Shown: positions 1-7,013, numbered from the stretch's first letter. The stretch: 19,026 nucleotides of DNA from Desulfuromusa sp. (GCA_029934755.1 JAOZLQ010000025.1:1-19026), one strand, 5' to 3'. The notes: generated by a model from the sequence alone, not told the origin. Made by a program: numbers and translations.

Positions 1-71
1 GTTTCACGCACCATGCGGCGGATATTTTCATTACGGCGTAAACGACGGGGACGATAACTTGGGAAATACAT
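1..71 (-). CDS. hemB: Delta-aminolevulinic acid dehydratase (porphobilinogen synthase), N-terminal fragment
   Basis: Only the first 23 codons lie in the window; the gene continues beyond base 1. The translated start, MYFPSYRPRRLRRNENIRR, is the typical N-terminus of bacterial HemB (a short YRPRRLR segment followed by the first conserved helix). HemB condenses two 5-aminolevulinate molecules to porphobilinogen in the cytoplasm, the step between HemA/HemL and HemC. The ATG at 71 is preceded by an AAGGGAG ribosome site (78-84) at 6-nt spacing. It is the last visible gene of the minus-strand heme operon, 65 bp after hemD. The active-site lysines and metal ligands are outside the window, so the call rests on the N-terminus and operon position. 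Confidence 0.88.
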   Translation of the reverse strand, partial: MYFPSYRPRRLRRNENIRRMVRE

Positions 72-84
72 AAGGGGCTCCCTT
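72..84 (-). promoter_or_regulatory. hemB ribosome binding site inside a small self-complementary element
   Basis: Read on the minus strand, the ribosome site AAGGGAG is followed directly by CCCCTT and then the ATG. AAGGG and CCCTT can pair as a 5-bp stem with a 3-nt loop, which would partly hide the Shine-Dalgarno sequence. The CCCCT at the end of the upstream palindrome could compete for the same bases. The complementarity is visible; regulation is only a possibility. Confidence 0.4.
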
Positions 85-91
85 AATATGA

Positions 92-116
92 GGGGACTGA
101 ATTTAATTCTGTCCCC
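92..116. repeat. REP-like 25-bp palindrome in the hemD-hemB gap
   Basis: The plus strand reads GGGGAC-T-GAATT-T-AATTC-T-GTCCCC: an inverted repeat with 6 bp outer and 5 bp inner arms, one T/T mismatch in the stem and a single central base. The GGGGACAGAATT-type arm resembles dispersed palindromes that I recall as common around REP-associated tyrosine transposases (RAYTs) in many proteobacteria. It lies fully inside the 65-bp gap between hemD and hemB. No second copy was seen in this window, so its dispersed nature is inferred from memory of such motifs. Confidence 0.6.
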
Positions 117-136
117 GGAGTTTCCAGATTCTGGTT

Positions 137-925
137 CTATTCGAAATTTTTATAATACTCAACCATCGCGACAGCCAACGCATCCAAAGTCCATTGTTGC
201 GGCTCCAGTGCAACCTCAAATCCGTGCTTACGAATCGTTTCTGATGTCTGCGGACCGATGGAAAACAACTTGGTTTGTCCCAACAATCCAGGCAGGCAGG
301 CACCCACCATTTCAAGCAAATTTTCAAAGGTCGATGATGAACTGAAACAGATGGCATCAAGGGTTTTCATTGCCAGAAGATCACGAATTCGATCTCCATT
401 CCCCTCGGGCATAATCGTCCGGTAAGCAACCGGTGCAATCACCTCTGCCCCGGCAGCCTGCAAGCTGTCGACAATCAGGGGACGCACAACCTTGGCTCGC
501 GGATAGAGGATTCTTTTCCCCTTGACTCCATATTGCAAAAGTTCTGCAACCACTCCTTCAGCACGATGATCGGCAGGAATCAAGTTGGGTCGAATACAAT
601 TTTGCTCCAGCGCTTTTGCTGTTTTTGGACCCACAGCAACGATAAAGATATCAGTCAAAGTGCCGATATACTGGCTGGTTTCATGCATCCGCTCAAAGAG
701 TGCCTCAACACCATTGACCGAGGTGAGAATCAAAATATCAAATTCATCCAGATCCCGCAGCACAAAATCTAGCGGCGCGTAACTTTCGGGGGGAACAATT
801 TCAATCGTTGGGATACAGATTCCCGTCCCACCCTGCTGTTCAAGCAGGGAGACAAACTCAGCTGCTTGAGCCTGTGGCCGAGTGATCAAAAATCGTTTGT
901 CGGTTAAAGGCAACTTTGTGGTCAA
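137..925 (-). CDS. hemD: Uroporphyrinogen-III synthase
   Basis: HemD closes and inverts ring D of hydroxymethylbilane to give uroporphyrinogen III, the branch point to heme, siroheme and cobalamin. The protein shows the family's bilobed pattern: an N-terminal FLITRPQAQAAEF strand-helix, a central VAVGPKTAKAL segment, and a C-terminal half with the SSSTFENLLE and FSIGPQTSETIRK motifs. The length of about 262 aa is normal. There is no ATG. A TTG at 931 overlaps the hemC stop codon, but the GTGAGG ribosome site is only 1 nt from it; the in-frame TTG at 925 sits 7 nt after GAGG and is preferred. HemD sequences are poorly conserved, so the hemACDB context matters to the call. Translation is probably coupled to hemC. 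Confidence 0.93.
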   Translation of the reverse strand: MTTKLPLTDKRFLITRPQAQAAEFVSLLEQQGGTGICIPTIEIVPPESYAPLDFVLRDLDEFDILILTSVNGVEALFERMHETSQYIGTLTDIFIVAVGPKTAKALEQNCIRPNLIPADHRAEGVVAELLQYGVKGKRILYPRAKVVRPLIVDSLQAAGAEVIAPVAYRTIMPEGNGDRIRDLLAMKTLDAICFSSSSTFENLLEMVGACLPGLLGQTKLFSIGPQTSETIRKHGFEVALEPQQWTLDALAVAMVEYYKNFE

Positions 926-927
926 AA

Positions 928-1884
928 TCAATCCTCACTACTATTAAAAGTATCACAACCATAAACTTCGTTAAGAATTTCAGCGGCCCCTTGAGACAAT
1001 AATTCTTTTGCCAAAGCGACCCCGGTTTCAAACGCCTGGTCAACATGACAAGTCATGGTTTCCTTCAACATTTTCTGACCAAGAACATCAGACACCAACC
1101 CGGTTAACTCCAACTGGTCGCCAGCCACCGTTCCAAAAGCTGCAATTGGAACCTGACAACCACCTTCAAGGGTCGCCAACACCGCACGTTCTGCAGTCAC
1201 TGCGTAAGAGGTTGGCAGATGGTTAAAAAAATCGATTAGATCATTGGTGACGCTATCATCAAGACGACTCTCCAACCCTAAAGCTCCCTGCCCAATCGCA
1301 GGAAGGCAGATTTTCGGATCAAAATATTCGCCAATCTGTTCAGCGAATCCAAGCCGATGCATCCCTGCAGCCGCCAGCACAACAGCATCAAGGTTGTCTT
1401 CTTTAAGCTTCGTAATCCTGGTTTGAACGTTACCGCGGATATCAACCATTTCCAGATCGGGTCGGAAATTCAGCAGCTGCGCCTTGCGGCGTAAAGAAGA
1501 GGTACCGATTCGCCCCTGCTGGCGGATTTCAGAAAAACTTTTACAACCTTCCTTCAAAACGACGATATCACGTGGATCTTCACGCTCCGTGATACAGCGC
1601 AATCCAGTACCATCAGGAAAAAAGGTTGGAACATCTTTCATCGAGTGTACCGCGATATCAATTTCGTTACGCAGCATCGCTTCCTGGATCTCTTTGACAA
1701 ATAACCCTTTACCTCCGACCATCGCCAGCGGCACATCAAGAATTTTGTCGCCTTGTGTTTTAATTTTAGTCAGGGTGACCTCCAGATCGGGATAACGTTT
1801 TTCCAGCTCATCCTTCACCCAATTCGCCTGCCAAAGGGCTAAAACACTGGCACGTGTGCCGATTCTTAAGGTACGAGTTGCCAT
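928..1884 (-). CDS. hemC: Porphobilinogen deaminase (hydroxymethylbilane synthase)
   Basis: HemC polymerises four porphobilinogens into hydroxymethylbilane on a covalently bound dipyrromethane cofactor. Clear landmarks are RIGTRASVLALWQA near the N-terminus, the catalytic aspartate D84 in HSMKDVPT, the substrate-binding arginines in GTSSLRRKAQLL and DIRGNVQTR, and the cofactor cysteine C243 in LEGGCQVPIAAFG. The length of 318 aa is usual. A longer reading from an ATG at 1905 exists, but the ATG at 1884 has a near-ideal AAAGGAG site 6 nt upstream and gives the conserved start MATRTLRIGTRAS, so it is chosen. The gene follows hemA by 25 bp and its stop abuts hemD. Confidence 0.98.
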   Translation of the reverse strand: MATRTLRIGTRASVLALWQANWVKDELEKRYPDLEVTLTKIKTQGDKILDVPLAMVGGKGLFVKEIQEAMLRNEIDIAVHSMKDVPTFFPDGTGLRCITEREDPRDIVVLKEGCKSFSEIRQQGRIGTSSLRRKAQLLNFRPDLEMVDIRGNVQTRITKLKEDNLDAVVLAAAGMHRLGFAEQIGEYFDPKICLPAIGQGALGLESRLDDSVTNDLIDFFNHLPTSYAVTAERAVLATLEGGCQVPIAAFGTVAGDQLELTGLVSDVLGQKMLKETMTCHVDQAFETGVALAKELLSQGAAEILNEVYGCDTFNSSED

Positions 1885-1909
1885 AAAATCTCCTTTAATA
1901 TTCATTGTT

Positions 1910-3205
1910 TTATTTTTTAGGATGAGTCTTCTGCTCAGCTAAACCAGGCAGGTCGAACAAAGTTCGGACGGTATCAAGATAAAGACTACTATCATCACCG
2001 GTACTCGTTTGCTTTAGAACATGAGTCGGATGATGCAAAATTTTGTTGACGATAGCACTGGTCATAGACTCAATCGCCTTGCGCTCTTTATCGCTTAGTG
2101 CCTTTAGGCTAGACAGAGTTTTTTCCATTTCTGTCTGACGTACTTGCTCCATCTGCTGACGGAGAGCGACAATTGTCGGTTTAACTTCAAGGGTCGCCAG
2201 CCAGTTTTGGAACTGTACCACTTCCTCATTAATGATAAGTTCAGCTTTGCTAGCTTCTTTCTGCCGCTCCTTTAAATTCGCCTGAACCACACCTTGCAAA
2301 TCATCGACATCATACAAATAGATACTGTCCAGCTTATTTGCAGCAGGATCGATATCACGCGGTACGGCGATATCGATCAGGAACATTGGCTTGTAACGTC
2401 GCTCCTTACACACTTGCTTGAGTTTTTTTGCATCCAGAATATAGGCCGGAGCTCCAGTGGAGGAGAGAACAATATCGACCCGATGTAGTTGTTCACGAAA
2501 ATTATCAAAGCTAACCGCAATCCCATCAAACTCTTTAGCCAATTTTTCTGCTCGGCTAAAAGTACGATTTGTCACCAAAACCTTGGAAACACCATTGTTG
2601 ACAAAATGTTTTGCCGCCAGTTCACACATTTCACCGGCACCGATCAACATAACGGTTTTATTTTCTAGAGAATCAAAAATTTTTCGGGCAAGTTCAACAG
2701 CAGCAAAGGAAACCGAAACTGCATTGCTGGCAATTGCAGTTTCATTACGCACCCGCTTGGCCACCGAAAAAGCCTTATTCATGAAACGATTCAGGATTAA
2801 CCCAACAGTTTTATATTCACAGGCATAACCGTATGCCGTTTTGATTTGACCGAGAATCTGTGGCTCACCAATCATCATCGAATCAAGACTGGAAGCAACC
2901 CGCAAAGCATGCTGGATCGCGGCCACCCCTTCAAAATCATAAAGATGGCGTTCCAGAATTTCTAAATCCAGATTATGGAAATCGGCCAGAAATTTCTTTA
3001 TCTCGGTGATTGCAGCATCCGTTTGACGACTGATGACATAGAGCTCAACCCGGTTACAAGTTGAAACAATCACCGCTTCAGAAACAGCAGGAAGAGCCAG
3101 AACCTGGTGAAGAGGTTCTTCCATTGCAGTTGGAGAGAAAGCAACTTTCTCTCTTATGTCTATTGGGGCTGTTTTATGACTCAGTCCCACGATAACGATA
3201 TTCAT
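1910..3205 (-). CDS. hemA: Glutamyl-tRNA reductase
   Basis: HemA reduces glutamyl-tRNA(Glu) with NADPH to glutamate-1-semialdehyde, the first committed step of C5-pathway tetrapyrrole synthesis. The N-terminal catalytic domain opens with IVGLSHKTAPIDIREKVAF and contains the nucleophile C50 in VSTCNRVELY. The GEPQILGQIK motif follows. The NADPH domain has an LIGAGEM nucleotide-binding turn, and a helical C-terminal dimerisation domain ends the 431-aa protein, a normal length. No strong Shine-Dalgarno is visible before the ATG at 3205 (upstream AGCAGATAT), so translation may rely on read-through from the ccsA-like gene 44 bp upstream. HemA of many bacteria is feedback-controlled by heme; nothing in the sequence decides that here. 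Confidence 0.98.
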   Translation of the reverse strand: MNIVIVGLSHKTAPIDIREKVAFSPTAMEEPLHQVLALPAVSEAVIVSTCNRVELYVISRQTDAAITEIKKFLADFHNLDLEILERHLYDFEGVAAIQHALRVASSLDSMMIGEPQILGQIKTAYGYACEYKTVGLILNRFMNKAFSVAKRVRNETAIASNAVSVSFAAVELARKIFDSLENKTVMLIGAGEMCELAAKHFVNNGVSKVLVTNRTFSRAEKLAKEFDGIAVSFDNFREQLHRVDIVLSSTGAPAYILDAKKLKQVCKERRYKPMFLIDIAVPRDIDPAANKLDSIYLYDVDDLQGVVQANLKERQKEASKAELIINEEVVQFQNWLATLEVKPTIVALRQQMEQVRQTEMEKTLSSLKALSDKERKAIESMTSAIVNKILHHPTHVLKQTSTGDDSSLYLDTVRTLFDLPGLAEQKTHPKK

Positions 3206-3249
3206 ATATCTGCTGATCTCGCAAAAACAATACGCTGGTTAAATACTCA

Positions 3250-4086
3250 TCATAAGACAGTAAAAGATTCAAAGGTATGATAACCACCAAGTAACAGGTT
3301 CACCCCGAGAAAAGTAAATAACAGAAAAATAAATGCAATAATGGAAAAAATTGCTGCTTTTCGCCCCCGCCAACCAATGGTCAACCGTCCATGCAATTGC
3401 GCCGCGTACAAACCCCAGGTTATGAGTGCCCAGGTTTCCTTGGGATCCCAACGCCAGTAAGTTCCCCACGCAGTATTTGCCCAAAAAGCACCACTGATGA
3501 TCCCCAGAGTCATAAGGGGGAAACCAATACTTAAACAAGTGTAATTAACCTTATCTAGAATATCCAATGATGGCAGTAGCTGATAAACCCTGGTAAAACG
3601 TTTACTTTTCAACATCCGGTACTGGATCAGATACATCACCCCCGCACCGAAAGAGAGAGCAAATGCAGCGTTCCCTAAAAATGCGAGGGTAATATGCACG
3701 GGAAACAGCCAACTTTTCAAAACCGGATTGAGTTCGATAACAACATCGGGGCTACACGCACTAAAAATCATCACCACAAAAGCCAAAGGGGCAACAAAGG
3801 CTCCCATCACCGACAAGCGAAAACGTAAATCAAGCAACAGAAAAAGAAGGACCAAGCACCAGGCAAAAAACGATAATGATTCATGCAGACTAGTAACAGG
3901 AGTCCCCCCCGCAGTCGAATGACGAACGGCAAAATGACTCGCATGCAGGATAATCCCGACGACCAAAACCCAACGACCAATTTGGCCAGCCCGCGGACGT
4001 TTACTGATCATTGCAACAAGGTAAAGAATGCTTGCTACAAGGTAAATCAGGGTTGTAATGCTAAATAATAGAGCCATTGTTCCCAT
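3250..4086 (-). CDS. ccsA: CcsA/CcsB(ResC)-type cytochrome c assembly membrane protein
   Basis: This 278-aa polytopic inner-membrane protein has about eight hydrophobic segments. It carries the tryptophan-rich WWD heme-handling motif WGTYWRWDPKETW (residues about 207-219). Candidate heme-ligand histidines include H131 in the PVHITLAF loop and H270 in the C-terminal GGYHTFESF. Such proteins deliver heme across the membrane for covalent attachment to apocytochromes c in system II maturation. The ATG at 4086 has an AAGGGA site 4 nt upstream. The gene is first in the operon, ahead of hemA, so heme synthesis and cytochrome maturation share a promoter. A related family, HemX, also precedes hemA in Bacillus hemAXCDBL-type operons; the intact WWD motif favours a CcsA-like role. 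The symbol is by family only. Confidence 0.9.
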   Translation of the reverse strand: MGTMALLFSITTLIYLVASILYLVAMISKRPRAGQIGRWVLVVGIILHASHFAVRHSTAGGTPVTSLHESLSFFAWCLVLLFLLLDLRFRLSVMGAFVAPLAFVVMIFSACSPDVVIELNPVLKSWLFPVHITLAFLGNAAFALSFGAGVMYLIQYRMLKSKRFTRVYQLLPSLDILDKVNYTCLSIGFPLMTLGIISGAFWANTAWGTYWRWDPKETWALITWGLYAAQLHGRLTIGWRGRKAAIFSIIAFIFLLFTFLGVNLLLGGYHTFESFTVL

Positions 4087-4154
4087 GGCATCCCTTTCGA
4101 TATTCCAACCGAATCTGATGACGTGAATTTTACTAAAATTTACAAAACCGACAG

Positions 4155-4183
4155 ATTGTATTTTTCACGATCACTACAGTCAA
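4155..4183 (-). promoter_or_regulatory. sigma70-type promoter of the ccsA-hemACDB operon
   Basis: On the minus strand TTGACT (-35, 4178-4183) and TACAAT (-10, 4155-4160) are separated by exactly 17 bp; each box matches the consensus at 5 of 6 positions. The predicted transcript would start near 4148, leaving a leader of about 60 nt before the ccsA-like gene. It is the only strong promoter-like signal seen in the upstream gap at 4087-4223. Confidence 0.7.
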
Positions 4184-4223
4184 TCTATTTTCATTTTTTT
4201 TTACTTTATAAAGAAAGTCATCC

Positions 4224-4802
4224 TCATCGTCCAAAAAGCTCTGCCTCAACTAATTCGCACAAGAGATGACCAATAAACTGGGCCAATTCCAATTGCCGTG
4301 GAATGGAATCTGTCGCCAAATTAAGACAGATCTCGATATCGTTACTCTGCAATGGATCCCTTAAACAATCGTAAGAAATCAAAGCAACCGGTTGCTCATT
4401 CTCCACAACTTCATCACACAATTTTTTTAATGGTTTGGCGTCTGAACCATCATTAAATAGCAACAACAGATGCTGTTCTGTATTGATGGCACGATAGTGA
4501 CGTACCAGATGTTGCTCAAATTGCCCCCCTGCAACCATCCGATTATGCAAAACGGGATCACTACCAAGACAGATGGCTGGCAAAACCGGCCGATCAAAAC
4601 TGAGTTGAAATGCAAACTGACTGGCCAATTGCTGCGCCACAGGTTGCAATACACCATTTCCGGCAATCAATAGATGTCCACCCTCTGTAAATAGTGTTCC
4701 AATCCGGCTAGCCAGACGAATTAATTCATTATTCTGTTCACGACAAAACTTCTCATACAATTCGACCGTCTGACTGCATGTCGCGGATATTCGTTGCTGC
4801 AT
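4224..4802 (-). CDS. Degenerate SIS-domain protein (GmhA/DiaA-like fold, likely non-catalytic)
   Basis: With the preferred ATG at 4802 the protein is 192 aa, the length of GmhA phosphoheptose isomerases, and shares their layout: an N-terminal helix, GGHLLIAGNG at about 41-50, and a C-terminal helical RQLELAQFIGHLLCELVE. The sugar-phosphate loops are changed: GmhA's GNGGS reads GNGVL, and its STSGNS loop reads FNDGSD. By eye the acidic residue after the first loop is also lost, while a C-terminal histidine (H179) is retained. I infer a SIS fold without isomerase activity, perhaps a binding or regulatory role as for DiaA. A TTG at 4844 extends the frame, but the promoter at 4856-4884 would start transcription only about 5 nt before it, and GGAG sits 6 nt before the ATG at 4802. 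Confidence 0.75.
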   Translation of the reverse strand: MQQRISATCSQTVELYEKFCREQNNELIRLASRIGTLFTEGGHLLIAGNGVLQPVAQQLASQFAFQLSFDRPVLPAICLGSDPVLHNRMVAGGQFEQHLVRHYRAINTEQHLLLLFNDGSDAKPLKKLCDEVVENEQPVALISYDCLRDPLQSNDIEICLNLATDSIPRQLELAQFIGHLLCELVEAELFGR

Positions 4803-4855
4803 TCCCATCTCCATCAAAAATTGGATAGTAAAGTACTTCTTCAATCAACCCTGGT

Positions 4856-4884
4856 ATGATATGAAGCCACTCCATTACTGTCAA
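4856..4884 (-). promoter_or_regulatory. sigma70-type promoter of the SIS-domain gene
   Basis: On the minus strand there is a perfect TTGACA (-35, 4879-4884), a 17-bp spacer and TATCAT (-10, 4856-4861, 5 of 6 consensus). The predicted start near 4849 gives a leader of about 47 nt to the ATG at 4802. This supports that start over the TTG at 4844. Confidence 0.7.
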
Positions 4885-4910
4885 GCACGAGCAAATAAAC
4901 CGATTACACC

Positions 4911-4938
4911 TTGATTTTCCCGAAATTTTCTATATATT
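4911..4938 (+). promoter_or_regulatory. Probable thioredoxin promoter
   Basis: TTGATT (4911-4916, 4 of 6) and TATATT (4933-4938, 5 of 6) are spaced by 16 bp on the plus strand. Predicted initiation near 4945 leaves a leader of about 63 nt. It lies back to back with the SIS-gene promoter; the two -35 boxes are 26 bp apart. Confidence 0.5.
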
Positions 4939-5007
4939 AAACAACCGAATATTTTCTAAATATGTTTTTTTACAGATTACAGTCAAAATAAGTTAAAGGA
5001 GAAACTA

Positions 5008-5337
5008 ATGGCTAGTGATAAAGTTTTTGCGTTTACCGATGCACAATTTGATGCTGACGTTCTCAAATCTGACACCCCAGTTCTGGTTGATTTCTGGGCA
5101 ACATGGTGTGCCCCTTGTTTAGCAATTGCACCAGTTCTGGATCAGCTTGCAGATGAATATGATGGAAAAATCAAAATTGGCAAGGTCAATGTTGATGAAA
5201 ATCCAGCGACACCGGGTCAATATGGTGTCCGTGGCATTCCAACCATGATTCTGTTTAAAGACGGGCAGATCGTTGATCAACTGGTCGGCGCTGTACCAAA
5301 AAAGCAAGTAGAAGCTTTGCTGCAAAAAGCTTTGTAG
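5008..5337 (+). CDS. trxA: Thioredoxin
   Basis: A single-domain cytoplasmic thioredoxin of 109 aa that reduces protein disulfides and is recharged by thioredoxin reductase. The active site is ATWCAPCLAIAP with C34 and C37; the buried aspartate D28 and the cis-proline P78 in RGIPTMILF are in place. The dipeptide between the cysteines is Ala-Pro instead of the classical Gly-Pro, a form I recall in Geobacter-type thioredoxins. The usual basic residue after the second cysteine is Leu38, which is less common and may change redox potential or partner choice. There is no signal peptide. AAAGGAG lies 6 nt before the ATG. The gene is probably monocistronic: own promoter at 4911-4938 and a hairpin terminator directly downstream. 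Confidence 0.96.
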   Translation: MASDKVFAFTDAQFDADVLKSDTPVLVDFWATWCAPCLAIAPVLDQLADEYDGKIKIGKVNVDENPATPGQYGVRGIPTMILFKDGQIVDQLVGAVPKKQVEALLQKAL

Positions 5338-5346
5338 ATCAACTAT

Positions 5347-5376
5347 CACAACAGGCTCTTAACGGAGCCTGTTGTG
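5347..5376. terminator. Bidirectional hairpin terminator between convergent trx and the DUF4124 gene
   Basis: CACAACAGGCTC and GAGCCTGTTGTG form a perfect 12-bp stem with a 6-nt loop (TTAACG). It fills the 42-bp gap between the two stop codons. Neither side has a long U-tract, so termination efficiency is uncertain, but the symmetry and position fit a shared terminator. Confidence 0.75.
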
Positions 5377-5379
5377 TTA

Positions 5380-5901
5380 TCAGTCTACAATTGTATCCAA
5401 CCCTGAAACTATTTTTTCCTCATCACTCCACGAAATACTTTGTCCCTTCATCTCTGCTAATAGCTGTTGTTTCCCTTCACGAGCGTTCTGTATTTGTTCA
5501 TCTGCTTTTTGAATAATTCCCCGTGAACGGTAGCTCCAACGGCGGGTTGCATTACTTTTTTCCTGCACCGCCTGCTGATATTGCTCAGCCAGTTGTTCGG
5601 CACGTGACAATAATCCATCAACCCACTTTTGTTTTTGATGCTGTTCACGTTGAGCTTCAGCAACTGATTGCTGAAATTCAGCTCCTGATCCTTGAGGATC
5701 AGCTTGAGCGGGTACATAATTCAAATTATCAGGATCTTTCGGCTCAACCATCTGCATTCGTCCGCGACATTCAGCAGGGAGAGTTTGTAAATTATCGGTG
5801 ATATAAAGTTGGCCATGTTTATCACGACAAGAATAGGTGGTCGCTTGCGCCATGACACCTACAAAAAACATAATCAATAACAGAGAAAAGATCTTTTGCA
5901 T
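5380..5901 (-). CDS. Exported DUF4124-domain protein with coiled-coil C-terminus
   Basis: The 173-aa product begins with a signal peptide (basic MQK, hydrophobic IFSLLLIMFFVGVMAQA, likely cleavage after about residue 20). A short DUF4124-like segment follows, TTYSCRDKHGQLYITDNL with LPAEC, whose cysteines C25 and C45 could form a disulfide. From about residue 75 it is charged and Gln/Glu-rich with a helical, probably coiled-coil, pattern. The family is periplasmic or cell-envelope associated with no settled function. AAGGAGGAG precedes the ATG. The gene is the last of the dapF-HAD-dtd run, 10 bp after dtd, so it is likely co-transcribed. Confidence 0.8.
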   Translation of the reverse strand: MQKIFSLLLIMFFVGVMAQATTYSCRDKHGQLYITDNLQTLPAECRGRMQMVEPKDPDNLNYVPAQADPQGSGAEFQQSVAEAQREQHQKQKWVDGLLSRAEQLAEQYQQAVQEKSNATRRWSYRSRGIIQKADEQIQNAREGKQQLLAEMKGQSISWSDEEKIVSGLDTIVD

Positions 5902-5911
5902 CAGCTCCTCC

Positions 5912-6361
5912 TTAAAAAATTCGATGGCTATCCAGTAAAATAGTTACGGGGCCATCATTGACCAAATCAACTTTCATATCTGCCCGAAATTGACCAGTCT
6001 GCACTTTGACTCCCCGGTGCTGCAACTGAGCAACAAAATAATCGCAGAGGGGCTCAGCCAATTTTGGAACTGCTGCCGCAGAGAACCCCGGTCGCCGACC
6101 TTTGCGACAATCTGCTAGTAAAGTAAATTGTGAAACAACCAGCACCTCGCCAGCACAATCAAGAACGGAAAGGTTCATCTTTCCTGCAGCATCCTCAAAA
6201 ATTCTCAATCCAGCCGTCTTTTCTGCCAGATATTCGGCAGATTTTTCATCATCACCGTTTTCAACCCCCAATAGAACCAGCAAGCCGGAACCGATAGCAG
6301 CAATTTGCGTCCCATCGACAATCACTCCAGCGTGGGTTACCCGTTGAATAACAGCACGCAT
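5912..6361 (-). CDS. dtd: D-aminoacyl-tRNA deacylase
   Basis: Dtd hydrolyses D-aminoacyl-tRNAs (and glycyl-tRNA(Ala)) in the cytoplasm, protecting translation from D-amino acids. The 149-aa protein has the family start MRAVIQRVTHAGV, the SQFTLLAD motif (residues 77-84), the RRPGF segment (89-93) and the second active-site motif NDGPVT (135-140) with the cross-subunit Gly-cisPro (G137-P138). The length is standard. The start codon is 1 nt after the HAD gene stop (TGA-A-ATG), implying translational coupling. The same transcript probably starts at dapF. Confidence 0.97.
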   Translation of the reverse strand: MRAVIQRVTHAGVIVDGTQIAAIGSGLLVLLGVENGDDEKSAEYLAEKTAGLRIFEDAAGKMNLSVLDCAGEVLVVSQFTLLADCRKGRRPGFSAAAVPKLAEPLCDYFVAQLQHRGVKVQTGQFRADMKVDLVNDGPVTILLDSHRIF

Positions 6362-6362
6362 T

Positions 6363-7013
6363 TCAGGCGACCTCTAACCACTCATCGAGTAACTTTCCGA
6401 TATCTGCCGGTCGTTCAAGTTGCGCATCAACATAATTATAATCCTGCAAAACAGTTTTATCCACCCCGATCAGAACTGTTTTCATGCCAAACTGTTTCGC
6501 CATTTCCAAGTTCTGCAACTGATCTTCCATCATAATACACTGATCACCAGATAGAGCTAATTCGTCCAAAACTTGCCGATAAGGATCAGGATTAGGTTTC
6601 GGTTGATAATCAGCAATCCGAATATCAAAAATATCGGCAAACAAACCATCCAGCCCGAGAGCTGTAACCACACGATCAACATGACAGCGTGAGCCGTTGG
6701 TAAAAACATAACTTGGCAGACGAAGATCCCTCAATGTCTGTTGCAGTTCATTATCAAAAGAAAGTCGACTACCAACATCAACCGCGTGGACATAATCAAG
6801 GTAATCCTCAGGATCAACAACATGGTGACGAATCAACCCTTGCAGGGTCGTACCGTAATCTTTCCAGTAACGACGCCGTAAACCATCCACAGCCAGCGGA
6901 TCAATAGCAACAACTTCCTCCATGTAGCGATTAATTCGCACATCAATCAAGGAGAATAGGTCACATTCAGCCGGATAGAGGGTGTTATCCAAGTCAAATA
7001 ATACTGCCTTCAT
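6363..7013 (-). CDS. HAD-superfamily hydrolase, pyrimidine 5'-nucleotidase (SDT1/YjjG)-like
   Basis: A 216-aa cytoplasmic HAD phosphatase. Motif I is FDLDNTLYP with nucleophile D7 and acid D9; motif II is the threonine in VFTNGS (T105); the motif III lysine is in PKPNPDPY (K139); motif IV is MMEDQLQN (E163, D164). The DLDNTLYP form and the alpha-helical cap between motifs I and II match the SDT1-type pyrimidine 5'-nucleotidase group that dephosphorylates UMP/CMP-like nucleotides, but HAD substrate specificity cannot be read from sequence. The ribosome site before the ATG at 7013 is weak. It lies between dapF (75 bp away) and dtd (1 bp), so it is probably in one operon with them. Confidence 0.9.
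   Translation of the reverse strand: MKAVLFDLDNTLYPAECDLFSLIDVRINRYMEEVVAIDPLAVDGLRRRYWKDYGTTLQGLIRHHVVDPEDYLDYVHAVDVGSRLSFDNELQQTLRDLRLPSYVFTNGSRCHVDRVVTALGLDGLFADIFDIRIADYQPKPNPDPYRQVLDELALSGDQCIMMEDQLQNLEMAKQFGMKTVLIGVDKTVLQDYNYVDAQLERPADIGKLLDEWLEVA

Noticed and set aside
1885..1905. Upstream ATG extension of hemC
   Set aside because: The ATG at 1884 has an ideal AAAGGAG site and gives the conserved HemC N-terminus; the extension overlaps that ribosome site.
4803..4844. TTG-initiated extension of the SIS gene
   Set aside because: It would begin about 5 nt after the predicted transcription start and has no ribosome site; the ATG at 4802 is preceded by GGAG.
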